This document shows, piece after piece, positions 1-9,534 of a stretch of 64,000 nucleotides of DNA. The stretch is from an uncultured Lachnospiraceae bacterium (GTDB taxonomy: Bacteria > Bacillota > Clostridia > Lachnospirales > Lachnospiraceae). Positions within the stretch are counted from its first letter, which is position 1. Every line of letters starts with the position of its first letter. Position numbers and translations under genes: made by a program. The notes beneath the pieces were generated by a model. That model saw nothing but the letters and a program-made list of their open reading frames with translations, was not told the origin of the DNA and did not search any database. The DNA is taken from contig CALWLY010000001.1 in NCBI GenBank assembly GCA_944381635.1, forward strand, positions 186,001-250,000, given 5' to 3'.

Positions 1-2040
1 GATTTTTACTGTGACGGAGCCGTGGAGGATGAGCTTCTGGAAACGGCCATAAACTTTGGCGAAGAGGAGTTTCCTCGCATCATAGAGGAGAAACATAACT
101 GGGAATTTTTGTATCACCTTTCTTCTCAGAGAGAAAATATTGTGGACTGGCTGCCGATGGATAAATCCATGAAAGTGCTGGAAGTAGGATCAGGCTGTGG
201 GGCGATTACCGGAGCTCTGGCCAGAAAGGCCGGACAGGTTACCTGCCTGGATCTGTCCAAAAAGAGAAGCCAGATCAATGCCTGGAGACACCGGGACTGC
301 GACAATGTGACAATAAAAATCGGAAATTTTCAGGATATCGAGCCGTCGCTGCCCACGGACTATGACTATGTGCTGCTCATCGGGGTTTTTGAGTACGGGC
401 AAAGCTACATCCATTCGGAAAACCCTTTTGCAGAATTTTATAATATAGTAAAGAAGCATGTAAAAGAAGGCGGCCGTCTGGTTATAGCAATTGAAAACAA
501 AATGGGACTGAAATACTGGGCAGGCTGCAGGGAAGATCACCTTGGCACTTACTTTTCCGGTCTGGAGGACTATCCGGACGGAGGTGTTGTGCGCACCTTC
601 ACCAAAAAAGGACTGGAGAAGATCCTGAAAGAATGCGGTGAAACAGAGTATCAGTTTTATTATCCTTATCCGGATTATAAATTTATGACGACGGTTTACT
701 CGGATCAAAGACTTCCTCAGATTGGCGAACTCACCAACAATCTCAGAAATTTTGACAGGGACAGGCTTCTTTTATTCGATGAAAAGAATGTGTTTGACAT
801 GCTGATACGGGAGGAGATGTTCCCGGAATTTTCCAATTCTTTTATGGTTGTCACAGGACCTAAACCTGACATTGCCTATTCACGCTTTTCCAATGACAGA
901 CTGCCTATGTTTGCCATTCGTACCGACATTGTGGACACGGAAGAGGGCAGAGAAGTGAGAAAATATCCGGCGGGAAAAGCGGCCGAAAACCATATACGGA
1001 ATTTGAAACGGCATGAAGAGTGTCTGAATAAGCGCTTTTCGGGAAGCGGCCTTTTGATAAACCGCTGTGAGCTAAGGGAAGATCACACGGGAATTTACGC
1101 ATGTTTTGAGTATATTGAGGGGGCAAGAACCCTGGAGGAGATACTGGATGAATGTCTGGAAAGAAATGATGCAGAAGGCTTCCGGAATCTCTTTCATAAA
1201 TATCTGAAACTGGTGAACTGGAATGTGCAGGAAAAGATTTCAGACTATGATATGATCTTTGCAAACATTCTCGTGAAGGACGATCAGTGGATCCTGATCG
1301 ATTACGAATGGACGTTTGAAGAATCTGTAAATCCCAGGGAAGTTGCTTTCCGGGCTCTTCACTGCTACCTTCTGGAGAACGGACGCAGGGACAAATGCGG
1401 TGTGAGAGATCTGTTCGGGGAGCTTGGAATGCAGGGAGAGGACATCAGCAGGTATTCGGCCGGGGAGAAAGATTTTCAGAAGGCAGTGACCGGAGGCCAT
1501 GTGTCTATCTCCGATATGAGAGAAAAGATTGGCCACAAGGCCATACCGTATCAGGAACTGGAGGCCAGGGCAGAAAGGCGGAAAGTTCAGATTTTTGAGG
1601 ATTATGGAGAAGGATACCGGGCTGAAAATTCCTATTACCTGTATGACGCTTACGTGGCGGACGACAGGATCCGCTTCACGATTCCCTTAAAACATGAAGT
1701 GAAAGGCATGCGTGTGGATCCGGCAGACGGTCCCTGCATTCTGAAAGTAAAGGAAGTAAGTATAAACGGAAAGAAACTTCCGGTAGATAATACCGATTTT
1801 GTAAATAATAACGGTTACTGTGTGACAGAACAGGCCGGCTCCGCCATTTATTTTTCCACCATAGATCCCTTTCTGGATTTACACCTGGGAGGAGTGGAAA
1901 GAGAAGCTGTGGAAGAAATTACGGTGGAAGCAGAAATAGCGGTCTTAACCGGAGATATGTATGCGGATATGGAAACTATGTTCGCAAGATTTCGGGAAGA
2001 GCAAAGTACAAGGAGGAGAGGCCTGTGGTTGTTCAGGTAA
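1..2040 (+). CDS. Methyltransferase / kinase-like fusion protein, 5' end cut by window
   Basis: The frame is open to the window edge; a GTG at 22 is the first possible internal start, so the true start is probably upstream. Numbering from 22, residues 1-250 look like a class I SAM-dependent methyltransferase: LEVGSGCGAITG near 53 is the glycine-rich SAM motif, followed by the acidic LDLS. Residues about 290-460 resemble a kinase or aminoglycoside-phosphotransferase fold, with IFANIL near 411 and IDYEW near 426 in the place of the catalytic-loop Asn and metal-binding Asp. The remaining 200 residues are unassigned. The stop overlaps the next gene by 16 bases, so the two are translationally coupled. 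The glycosyltransferase neighbours suggest it modifies, perhaps methylates or phosphorylates, a surface glycan, possibly as a chain terminator. The substrate is inferred from context only. Confidence 0.75.
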   Translation, partial: DFYCDGAVEDELLETAINFGEEEFPRIIEEKHNWEFLYHLSSQRENIVDWLPMDKSMKVLEVGSGCGAITGALARKAGQVTCLDLSKKRSQINAWRHRDCDNVTIKIGNFQDIEPSLPTDYDYVLLIGVFEYGQSYIHSENPFAEFYNIVKKHVKEGGRLVIAIENKMGLKYWAGCREDHLGTYFSGLEDYPDGGVVRTFTKKGLEKILKECGETEYQFYYPYPDYKFMTTVYSDQRLPQIGELTNNLRNFDRDRLLLFDEKNVFDMLIREEMFPEFSNSFMVVTGPKPDIAYSRFSNDRLPMFAIRTDIVDTEEGREVRKYPAGKAAENHIRNLKRHEECLNKRFSGSGLLINRCELREDHTGIYACFEYIEGARTLEEILDECLERNDAEGFRNLFHKYLKLVNWNVQEKISDYDMIFANILVKDDQWILIDYEWTFEESVNPREVAFRALHCYLLENGRRDKCGVRDLFGELGMQGEDISRYSAGEKDFQKAVTGGHVSISDMREKIGHKAIPYQELEARAERRKVQIFEDYGEGYRAENSYYLYDAYVADDRIRFTIPLKHEVKGMRVDPADGPCILKVKEVSINGKKLPVDNTDFVNNNGYCVTEQAGSAIYFSTIDPFLDLHLGGVEREAVEEITVEAEIAVLTGDMYADMETMFARFREEQSTRRRGLWLFR

Positions 2041-4007
2041 AAAAAATACTGCAGCGAAGCCTTTTGGCAAAAGCGAAGAGAAACTATGATGAGAGGATTA
2101 AAGAACAGACCATTTCCTATGACAGATGGATACGGGAAAAAGAAAAGCAGGAACTGGAGAACTTCCGGTTTTCGGAAAAAGAATTGAGTGTGACCGCCGT
2201 TCCCTTAAGTGCCTGTGGGAAAAATTTTTCTCTGGAAAGCTATGATGCCGACCTGATTGTTTTTCACGGTGAAGGCGGGGAAATGGAGCCGATGGCATGT
2301 AAACGTGCGGCAGACTATTTTGTGAAAAATCCGGAAACGGTCATTGCCTATGCAGATGAGGATGAGGTAGATGAAAAGGGAATCCGTCAGAATCCGTGGC
2401 TGAAACCGGACTGGTCGCCGGACACGCTGATTTCCTATTTCTATTTTAACCATTTCTTTGTGATACGCAGAAAAGAGTGTCTGGGTATACCGTGGAAAAA
2501 GGAGGAGGACTGGCGAAGAAATGTGTATGATTTTGTCCTCCGCGCTGTGGAGATTATGGGAAAAGCCGGGCATATCGACAGTGTACTTTTTCACAACCGG
2601 AAGGAAATCGAACCGTTTGGTCAGCAGAAAGAATTCGACGATCTGAAAAAAGAGGCTTATATCCGCAGAGGATGGCCCTTACAAGACGACGGACTGGTGT
2701 CTGTCATTATTCCGTCCAAAGATAATCCGAGAGTTCTCTCCACCTGTATCCACTCCCTGGTAGAAGGAAGCAGTTACCGGAATTTTGAGATCATCGTGGT
2801 GGACAACGGAAGCAGTCCCAAAAACCGCGCCAGAATAGAGCGGATGCGGGATATGATGAAGGAAGAATATCAGTTTACTTATCACTATGAACCGATGGAA
2901 TTCAATTTTTCCAAAATGTGCAACATTGGTGCATCTATGGCCAGAGGAAAATATATCCTTCTTTTGAACGATGACATTGAAATCATTCAGGAGGACTGGC
3001 TGGATAAAATGGTTGCAAAAGCAGCGCTTCCCCATGTGGGAGCCGTAGGAGTCAAACTTCTCTATCCTCAGAGCGATACGATTCAGCATGCGGGAATTAC
3101 CAACATTCATTTGGGACCCGCTCATAAACTGCAGTTTCGAAGCGATAAGGTGGACTACTATTTTCTGCATAACCGCCTGGCTTTTGACGTCCTGGGCGTG
3201 ACCGGAGCCTGCCTGCTTGTGAGAAAAGAAGTGTATGAAAAGGCAGGGGGACTTTTGGAGGAACTGAGAGTATCCTTTAACGATGTGGAGTTCTGCTATC
3301 ACCTGCATGAGATGGGCTATGTGAATGTGGTCTGCAACGATGTGAAGCATTATCATCACGAATCTTTGAGCCGCGGAAGTGACGACAGCGTGGAAAAATT
3401 GAAACGCCTGCACCAGGAACTCAATCTGCTTTATGAGAAGCATCCGTCTGTATACGGCACGGATCCTTACTATCACAGATATCTGGTAAAAGATGTGCTG
3501 GATCAGGAGTTTCTCCCGGGAAATCTCTACGATTATGAGACAAGAGTGGAGAAAGTGGTTCCGGAGAAAGTTACCGAAGGGCTTCCGGCAGAGTGGCACA
3601 ACGAAGTGCTGCGCATGGGCATTGAATTTGCAGGTGATCTGCATAAATGGAAAACCGGAGCGCCGGGAGAGGAAGACTACTTTATTCAGGGATGGGCTTT
3701 TGCCCTGCAGGTAGATAACTGCCGATACCGTTTCAATCTTCTGCTGAAACCAAATGGAAGAGGTGACGGACCGGCTGCAGACGGTGAGACGGGAGCTGTC
3801 TGGAAGCTTCCCTGCAGCCGTCAGTACCGCCCTGATATTTATAATAACCTGCAGCATCTGCAGAATGTAAAACTGACGGGAGTATGCCTTACCTTTGACA
3901 GAAAGGCATTGCCGGAAGGAGAATATCTGATCGGTTTCCTTTGGGAGGATACCTGCTCCAGACAGCGGCTTTACCGCTGGAGCGCAGAGACCATTCAGAT
4001 AGGATAA
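2025..4007 (+). CDS. Glycosyltransferase family 2 protein, large
   Basis: A GTG start at 2025 is supported by AGGAGGAG at 2011-2018 inside the preceding gene. The 660-residue protein has a degenerate N-terminal part (an ADEDEVD and KPDWSPD segment resembles the first domain of the next protein) and a GT-A type family 2 domain from about 225: VSVIIPSKDN, then LLLNDDIEI near 313 carrying the DxD-like motif, GVTGACLLVRK near 390 and the acceptor-side NDVEFCYHLHEMGY near 418. The last 150 residues form a separate C-terminal module, perhaps beta-rich. Such proteins use nucleotide sugars to extend glycan chains at the cytoplasmic face of the membrane. The NDVEFC segment is typical of rhamnosyltransferase-like enzymes, but the sugar cannot be read from the sequence. 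Confidence 0.85.
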   Translation: MVVQVKKILQRSLLAKAKRNYDERIKEQTISYDRWIREKEKQELENFRFSEKELSVTAVPLSACGKNFSLESYDADLIVFHGEGGEMEPMACKRAADYFVKNPETVIAYADEDEVDEKGIRQNPWLKPDWSPDTLISYFYFNHFFVIRRKECLGIPWKKEEDWRRNVYDFVLRAVEIMGKAGHIDSVLFHNRKEIEPFGQQKEFDDLKKEAYIRRGWPLQDDGLVSVIIPSKDNPRVLSTCIHSLVEGSSYRNFEIIVVDNGSSPKNRARIERMRDMMKEEYQFTYHYEPMEFNFSKMCNIGASMARGKYILLLNDDIEIIQEDWLDKMVAKAALPHVGAVGVKLLYPQSDTIQHAGITNIHLGPAHKLQFRSDKVDYYFLHNRLAFDVLGVTGACLLVRKEVYEKAGGLLEELRVSFNDVEFCYHLHEMGYVNVVCNDVKHYHHESLSRGSDDSVEKLKRLHQELNLLYEKHPSVYGTDPYYHRYLVKDVLDQEFLPGNLYDYETRVEKVVPEKVTEGLPAEWHNEVLRMGIEFAGDLHKWKTGAPGEEDYFIQGWAFALQVDNCRYRFNLLLKPNGRGDGPAADGETGAVWKLPCSRQYRPDIYNNLQHLQNVKLTGVCLTFDRKALPEGEYLIGFLWEDTCSRQRLYRWSAETIQIG

Positions 4008-4017
4008 GAAAAGGATA

Positions 4018-6054
4018 TTGAAAACTATGGTAGAAAAGATGGAAGAAAATCAAAAACAGTCAGAAGTGACAGAGGCTGCTGCCGAAAACAACAATCTTCA
4101 GCCGGAAAAAGATTATAAGGAAGCCTACGAGAGAGAACATTATAAAAGTGTATATCTGGCTAACCGTGTAGCGGAGCTGGAGGATACCGTGGATGATTTG
4201 CAGTTTAAATTAAACCGCATCAAAAATAATCCTGTTTGGAAAGCCAGCGCTCCGGCAAGAAAGTGTATGCATTGGATGATCAGGCAGAGAGACAGGCTGA
4301 AAAACTGCGGAGATCTTCAAGGCGTATGGGCGAAGATGAAATACAAGGCTTACGAAAGAAAAGCAATGACCCGCTACGGAACAGCCAGCTTCCCTTCCGA
4401 GGAAGAAGCGAAAAGACAGCGGGAAACTGTATTTCCCCGTATGGAAAAAATCAGTATTCTTCTTCCTTTATATAACACACCGGAAAACTTTTTAAAAGAA
4501 GCGCTGGATTCTGTAAAACAGCAGACCTATCAGAACTGGGAGCTTTGCCTGGCAGACGGTTCTGACGAGGCGCACTCCTATGTGGGGGATATTTGCCAAA
4601 AGTATGCGGCCGATGATAAAAGATTTGTTTACAGGCATCTGGAAAAGAACGAAGGAATTGCAGGAAATACCAATCAGTGCCTGAAAATGGCAACAGGAAA
4701 CTATATCGGTCTTTTTGATCATGATGATATTCTTCATCCCAGCGCTCTTTATGAATATGTAAAAGCAATCAATGAAAAAGATGCAGAATACATTTACTGC
4801 GATGAGGCCACTTTCAAAAACGGCGATATCAACAAAATGATCACCATGCATTTTAAGCCGGATTACGCCATCGACAACTTAAGAGCCAACAATTATATCT
4901 GCCATTTTTCCGTGTTTCACAGAAAACTGCTGGACGGTACGGAACTGTTTCGTCCCCAGTTTGACGGCAGCCAGGATCACGATATGATTCTGCGTCTGAC
5001 TGACCGGACCCAAAAGGTAGTTCATGTGCCGAAAATGCTTTATTACTGGCGTTCCCATCCGGGCAGTGTGGCGTCAAATATCAATGCGAAACCTTATGCG
5101 ATCGAATCGGCAAGAGGTGCGGTGGCAGATCATCTGAAAAGACATGGATTTTCACACTTTTCCATTACCAGCACAAGGGCTTTTGAGACTATTTTCAAGA
5201 TTACCTATGAGATTATCGGAGAACCTAAGATTTCCATCGTGATCGCGAACAAGGACCATGTGGAAGACCTGAGAAGATGTATTTCTTCCATTATCGAAAA
5301 ATCCACCTGGGAAAATTATGAGATCATTGTTGTGGAAAATAACAGTGAGACAAAGGAAATATTTGCCTACTACGAAGAACTGAAGAACGATCCCCGTATC
5401 CGCATTGTGACCTATCAGGGAGAATTCAATTATTCAGCAGTGAACAATCTGGGTGTCAGCCATGCAAAAGGGGACTATGTTCTTCTGTTAAATAACGACA
5501 CACAGGTGATCACGGTTAACTGGATGGAAGAAATGCTGATGTATGCCCAGAGACCGGATGTGGGTGCTGTGGGAGCGAAGCTTTACTATGCAGATAAGAC
5601 GATTCAGCATGCAGGTGTTGTGATCGGTCTGGGAGCTCACAGAACGGCGGGACACACCCATTACCGTCAGAAAAGAGAAAACCTGGGATATATGGGAAGA
5701 CTTTGCTATGCCCAGAACGTATCCGCGGTGACAGGCGCCTGTCTTATGGTAAAAAAGAAGGCCTACGAGGAAGTGGGAGGACTGGAAGAAGAATTCAAAA
5801 TCTCCTTAAACGATGTGGACTTCTGCCTGAAGCTTCGTCAGGCAGGATATCTGAATGTTTTTACACCCTTTGCGGAGCTGTATCATTTTGAGTCTGTTTC
5901 CAGGGGAATGGACGACAAAGGAGAGAAAGCGGAGCGTTACAATAAAGAGTCAGAACGCTTCCGGGAAAAATGGAAAGCACAGCTTGAAGCAGGCGATCCT
6001 TATTTTAACCCGAATTTTTCTCTGGATAAGAGCGACTTTTCTTTACGAGTTTAA
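4018..6054 (+). CDS. Tandem-domain family 2 glycosyltransferase
   Basis: The protein has 678 residues from a TTG at 4018; an ATG at 4027 is an equally good start, because AAAGG lies only about 4 bases from the TTG and 12 from the ATG. Residues 20-75 are charged and probably coiled-coil. Two complete GT2 domains follow. The first starts at about 145 (ISILLPLYNTP) with FDHDD near 232; the second starts at about 405 (ISIVIANKDH) with LLLNNDTQV near 490 and NDVDFCLKLRQAGY near 600. Two catalytic domains in one chain suggest addition of two sugars, or alternating linkages, in a surface polysaccharide. It follows the previous gene by 10 bases in one operon. The first domain is close to the protein at 8137, the second to those at 2025 and 9531. 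Confidence 0.87.
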   Translation: MKTMVEKMEENQKQSEVTEAAAENNNLQPEKDYKEAYEREHYKSVYLANRVAELEDTVDDLQFKLNRIKNNPVWKASAPARKCMHWMIRQRDRLKNCGDLQGVWAKMKYKAYERKAMTRYGTASFPSEEEAKRQRETVFPRMEKISILLPLYNTPENFLKEALDSVKQQTYQNWELCLADGSDEAHSYVGDICQKYAADDKRFVYRHLEKNEGIAGNTNQCLKMATGNYIGLFDHDDILHPSALYEYVKAINEKDAEYIYCDEATFKNGDINKMITMHFKPDYAIDNLRANNYICHFSVFHRKLLDGTELFRPQFDGSQDHDMILRLTDRTQKVVHVPKMLYYWRSHPGSVASNINAKPYAIESARGAVADHLKRHGFSHFSITSTRAFETIFKITYEIIGEPKISIVIANKDHVEDLRRCISSIIEKSTWENYEIIVVENNSETKEIFAYYEELKNDPRIRIVTYQGEFNYSAVNNLGVSHAKGDYVLLLNNDTQVITVNWMEEMLMYAQRPDVGAVGAKLYYADKTIQHAGVVIGLGAHRTAGHTHYRQKRENLGYMGRLCYAQNVSAVTGACLMVKKKAYEEVGGLEEEFKISLNDVDFCLKLRQAGYLNVFTPFAELYHFESVSRGMDDKGEKAERYNKESERFREKWKAQLEAGDPYFNPNFSLDKSDFSLRV

Positions 6055-6070
6055 AGATATGTTGTATACT
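6042..6070 (+). promoter_or_regulatory. Putative sigma-A promoter for the phosphoglucomutase gene
   Basis: TTTACG at 6042 and TATACT at 6065 are spaced by 17 bases. The -35 lies in the last codons of the upstream glycosyltransferase gene. It would give an untranslated leader of roughly 135 bases. Confidence 0.5.
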
Positions 6071-6212
6071 TAAAGAAATTAAGGGAACCGGAGATGCCAA
6101 AGCTTTCCGTTACATAGCACCTATGTGGCAAGGCAGAGCTTTTGCAGAAGGAGAGAGCTTTCGGGGGTTTTACGGCGAACCTTACAATATCTCAAATATG
6201 GAGGTTTAGACT

Positions 6213-7940
6213 ATGGGTTACATGGATGACTACAAATTCTGGTTGGAGGATTCTTATTTTGACGAGGCAACAAAAGAAGAGCTGAGAGAAATCGGGAATC
6301 AGCCTGAAGAAATTGAGGACAGGTTCTACAAGGAGCTGGAATTTGGTACAGGCGGTCTGCGCGGAGTGATCGGAGCAGGCACTAACCGCATGAACATCTA
6401 CACAGTAAGAAAAGCTACACAGGGACTGGCAAATTATATTCTGAAACAGGGAGAAGAAGGGAAGAAGAAGGGAGTTGCCATCGCTTACGATTCCCGTTAT
6501 ATGTCTCCCGAATTTGCAGATGAGGCAGCGCTGTGCATGGCAGCCAACGGAATTAAGGCTTATGTGTTTGACGAACTTCGTCCCACACCGGAACTTTCCT
6601 TCGCGCTGCGCAAACTGGGATGTATTTCCGGTATTGTTGTGACAGCAAGCCACAATCCGCCGGAGTACAACGGATACAAAGTATACTGGGAAGACGGCGC
6701 TCAGGTTACAGCACCGAAAGATAAAGAGATTATCGGAGAAGTAAAGGCAGTGACCGATTATCACACCGTAAAAACCATGGATAAGACAGAAGCCATAAAT
6801 GCAGGTCTGTATCAGGTGATCGGCAAAGAAATCGATGATGCATACATGGAAGAGCTGAAAAAACAGATCATCCATCCGGAAATCATCAAAGAAATGGCAG
6901 AAGACATGAGAATTGTCTACACACCTTTCCACGGAACAGGAAACAAGCCGGTGAGACGTATTCTCTCTGAACTGGGATTCAAACATGTTTATGTAGTTCC
7001 CGAACAGGAACTTCCGGATCCTGCATTCACTACACTGGAATACCCCAACCCGGAAGATCCCAAGGCGTTTAAACTGGCGCTGGAACTGGCAGAGAAGGTA
7101 AATGCCGACATCGTGCTGGCAACAGACCCGGATGCTGACCGTCTGGGAATCTATGCACTGGACACTAAAACAGGAAAATATGTACCGTTTACGGGAAATA
7201 TGTCCGGAATGCTGATCGCCGAATATATTCTGAGAGAAAGAACAGCGACAGGAACCATGCCGGAAGACCCTGCTATGGTTTCCACCATTGTTACTACGAA
7301 TATGGCAGCAGCTATTGCAGCAGACTACAACGTAAAATTCATCGAAGTTCTCACCGGATTTAAATACATCGGAGAGCAGATCAAGTGGATGGAGCAGTCC
7401 GGAAAAGGACATTATGTATTCGGTCTGGAGGAATCTTACGGATGTCTGGCAGGAACGCATGCCAGAGATAAAGATGCAGTCGTAGCGGTGATGTGTTTAT
7501 GCGAAATGGCTGCATGGTGCAAGAAACACGGCAAAACCGTATGGGATCAGATGATCGAGCTGTATGAAAAATATGGCTATTATAAAGAAACACAGTATGC
7601 GATTACCATGAAAGGTATTGACGGATCCAGACAGATCGCAGAGATCATGAATAAATTCCGCACAAATCCGCCCAAAAAATTCGGCGATTGGGATGTTGTG
7701 GAAGTGCGCGATTATGAGGCAGACACTATTACAGACGTGGCAACAGATAAAGTAAGACCTACAGGGCTTCCCAAATCCAATGTACTCTACTTTGATCTTA
7801 CCGACGATTCCTGGTGCTGCGCACGTCCTTCCGGAACAGAACCCAAGATTAAATTCTATATGGGTGTAAAAGGAAACAGTCTGGAAGATGCCAATGCAAA
7901 AGTAGAAAAACTGACAGAAGCGCTGAAAGCAATGATCTAA
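6213..7940 (+). CDS. pgcA: Phosphoglucomutase/phosphomannomutase (alpha-D-phosphohexomutase)
   Basis: This enzyme interconverts hexose 1- and 6-phosphates, usually glucose, and so feeds nucleotide-sugar synthesis in the cytoplasm. At 575 residues it has the normal length for the long Firmicutes form. The four family landmarks are in order: the phosphoserine loop TASHNPPEYNG near 144, the Mg-binding DPDADRLG near 306, the sugar-specificity loop GLEESYG near 405, and the phosphate-binding RPSGTEPKIKFY near 540. The ATG at 6213 is preceded by TGGAGG. Its place inside the glycosyltransferase cluster fits supply of glucose-1-phosphate for the surface polymer. The gene symbol follows the Bacillus homologue and is a family-level name. 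Confidence 0.93.
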   Translation: MGYMDDYKFWLEDSYFDEATKEELREIGNQPEEIEDRFYKELEFGTGGLRGVIGAGTNRMNIYTVRKATQGLANYILKQGEEGKKKGVAIAYDSRYMSPEFADEAALCMAANGIKAYVFDELRPTPELSFALRKLGCISGIVVTASHNPPEYNGYKVYWEDGAQVTAPKDKEIIGEVKAVTDYHTVKTMDKTEAINAGLYQVIGKEIDDAYMEELKKQIIHPEIIKEMAEDMRIVYTPFHGTGNKPVRRILSELGFKHVYVVPEQELPDPAFTTLEYPNPEDPKAFKLALELAEKVNADIVLATDPDADRLGIYALDTKTGKYVPFTGNMSGMLIAEYILRERTATGTMPEDPAMVSTIVTTNMAAAIAADYNVKFIEVLTGFKYIGEQIKWMEQSGKGHYVFGLEESYGCLAGTHARDKDAVVAVMCLCEMAAWCKKHGKTVWDQMIELYEKYGYYKETQYAITMKGIDGSRQIAEIMNKFRTNPPKKFGDWDVVEVRDYEADTITDVATDKVRPTGLPKSNVLYFDLTDDSWCCARPSGTEPKIKFYMGVKGNSLEDANAKVEKLTEALKAMI

Positions 7941-7995
7941 AGCGCGAGACAGACAGACCTGTCAGAACAGTCTGAACTGGAATGAAAATATGATA

Positions 7996-8115
7996 AAAGA
8001 GGGTGTTGTAAAAAGCAGACGGATATGTTTGCCATACCATATTTGGGAAGCAGCCATTGCTTCCATACAAAATGTGGCGGGCAAACAAATCCCCTGATTT
8101 TGCAGCACCCTCTTT
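7996..8115. repeat. 120-bp foldback element (family shared with 39590-39700)
   Basis: The ends AAAGAGGGTGTTGTAAAA and TTTTGCAGCACCCTCTTT pair along their whole length with two G-U pairs. Inside them GGATATGTTTGCC pairs with GGCAAACAAATCC (one mismatch), and GGAAGCA pairs with TGCTTCC around a short loop. The whole intergenic segment therefore folds into one long nested hairpin. The end sequence GTGCTGCAAAA recurs at 39590-39700. It fills most of the gap between the mutase and the next glycosyltransferase gene. It could be a MITE-like element, a structured RNA, or a processing or termination signal. Confidence 0.75.
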
Positions 8116-8136
8116 AATGAAAAGCAGGAGCAGCAG

Positions 8137-9534
8137 ATGAAAAATCTCATCAATTTTTCCAATGTGAGAAAAACCTATTATTACCTGAAGAAAAATGGCT
8201 GGAAAGAGGCGTATCTTGCGGCGGCGGAGAGACTTCTTGACAGCAGAAATTCCTACGAGTATGAAGAACCTTCCGGTGAGGAATTAAAAAGACAGCAGAC
8301 AAAAGAATGGAAAGAAAAAGTAAAAATTTCAGTGATAGTTCCCGTTTACAGAACGCCTTCGGAATATTTAAGGCAGATGATAGAGTCCTTGAAAGCCCAG
8401 ACTTATCCCTTCTGGGAGCTGATTTTAGCGGATGCGGGAATGGATGAAGAAGAAAACAGACGGGTGAGAGAGACGGTGGAGCACTGTCAGGATGCCCGTA
8501 TTGTATACAGAAAGTTGGACAGAAACGGAGGAATCTCCGAAAATACCAACCGGGGAATAGAAAGCGCAGAAGGCGCTTACATCGGACTTTTAGATCACGA
8601 TGATACGCTGACTCCGGACGCCCTGTTCTGGATGGCGGAGGAACTGGAAAAAAGGAAAGAGCAGGGAAAAGAAACGGCGTTTCTTTATTCTGATGAGGAT
8701 AAATGCAGCGGGGATGGGAAAAACTTTTTTGAACCCCATTTTAAACCGGATTTCAATCTGGACCTGCTTTTATCCAACAATTATGTCTGCCATTTTCTTG
8801 TTATGAAAGCGGAATTGATGAAACAGCTGCTTCTGCGCAGAGAATATGATGGCGCTCAGGATTATGATCTTGTGCTAAGAGCCACAGGAACCTTGATGGC
8901 GGAGGGAAAAAGGCCGGAGGATTGTATCGGTCATGTGGGAAAGGTGCTGTATCATTGGAGATGTCATGAGAATTCCACATCTTCAAATCCTGCAAGCAAG
9001 ACCTATGCTTACGATGCGGGGAAAAGGGCCCTCAGGGATTTTCTGTCCGTATGGATGAAGAAAAATGCGGAAGCCACCGATGAGATCCCTCAGGTGACTG
9101 ACACCAGGCATCTTGGATTTTACCGGATCCATTACGGGAAAGATATTTTTAAGATTCGCCCGGATCTGGGAGCTTTGGCTTTTCCGTTCCCGGAAAAGGG
9201 AAAAATGATACAAAGCGGTATTTACGAAACCGATGGAAACATGCGTTATGCGGAACTTAAAAAAGGTTTTGGAGGATATATGCACAGGGCGGTGCTTCAG
9301 CAGGACGTAGAAACAGCCGATATCCGTTTTATGAAAGTACGGCCGGAGTTTGTGCAGGAATGGGAAAAAGAGCAAAAACAGCTTTTAGACAGACTTTCCG
9401 AACGCGAAAAAAGCGGAAGCAGCCGGGAGGAAAGACAGAAAGAGGCATTTTATATAAGCCGGAGATTCTGTGAGAAACTTCGGGCACAGGGATACCGTAT
9501 TTTGTGGGATCCCCAGGAGGAAATTAAGACTTGA
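8137..9534 (+). CDS. Family 2 glycosyltransferase, single domain
   Basis: The ATG at 8137 has AGGAG seven bases upstream. The 465-residue protein has a GT2 domain from about residue 65: ISVIVPVYRTP, LLDHDDTL near 151, then HFKPDFNLDLLLSNN near 202 and the AQDYDLVLRA segment. It is strikingly like the first domain of the tandem enzyme at 4018, which has FKPDYAIDNLRANN and SQDHDMILR in the same places. It carries a short N-terminal helical stretch and a charged C-terminal tail of about 100 residues. It overlaps the next glycosyltransferase gene by 4 bases. Role: transfer of one sugar to a growing surface glycan; the donor sugar is unknown. Confidence 0.86.
   Translation: MKNLINFSNVRKTYYYLKKNGWKEAYLAAAERLLDSRNSYEYEEPSGEELKRQQTKEWKEKVKISVIVPVYRTPSEYLRQMIESLKAQTYPFWELILADAGMDEEENRRVRETVEHCQDARIVYRKLDRNGGISENTNRGIESAEGAYIGLLDHDDTLTPDALFWMAEELEKRKEQGKETAFLYSDEDKCSGDGKNFFEPHFKPDFNLDLLLSNNYVCHFLVMKAELMKQLLLRREYDGAQDYDLVLRATGTLMAEGKRPEDCIGHVGKVLYHWRCHENSTSSNPASKTYAYDAGKRALRDFLSVWMKKNAEATDEIPQVTDTRHLGFYRIHYGKDIFKIRPDLGALAFPFPEKGKMIQSGIYETDGNMRYAELKKGFGGYMHRAVLQQDVETADIRFMKVRPEFVQEWEKEQKQLLDRLSEREKSGSSREERQKEAFYISRRFCEKLRAQGYRILWDPQEEIKT

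Noticed and set aside
2679-3857. Long minus-strand open frame opposite the glycosyltransferase gene
   Set aside because: It is antisense to a gene with clear GT2 motifs and a good ribosome binding site; the translation has no domain character.
6192-7460. 422-codon minus-strand open frame opposite the phosphoglucomutase gene
   Set aside because: The plus-strand gene has every family motif; the antisense product is rich in Cys, Phe and His without recognisable structure.
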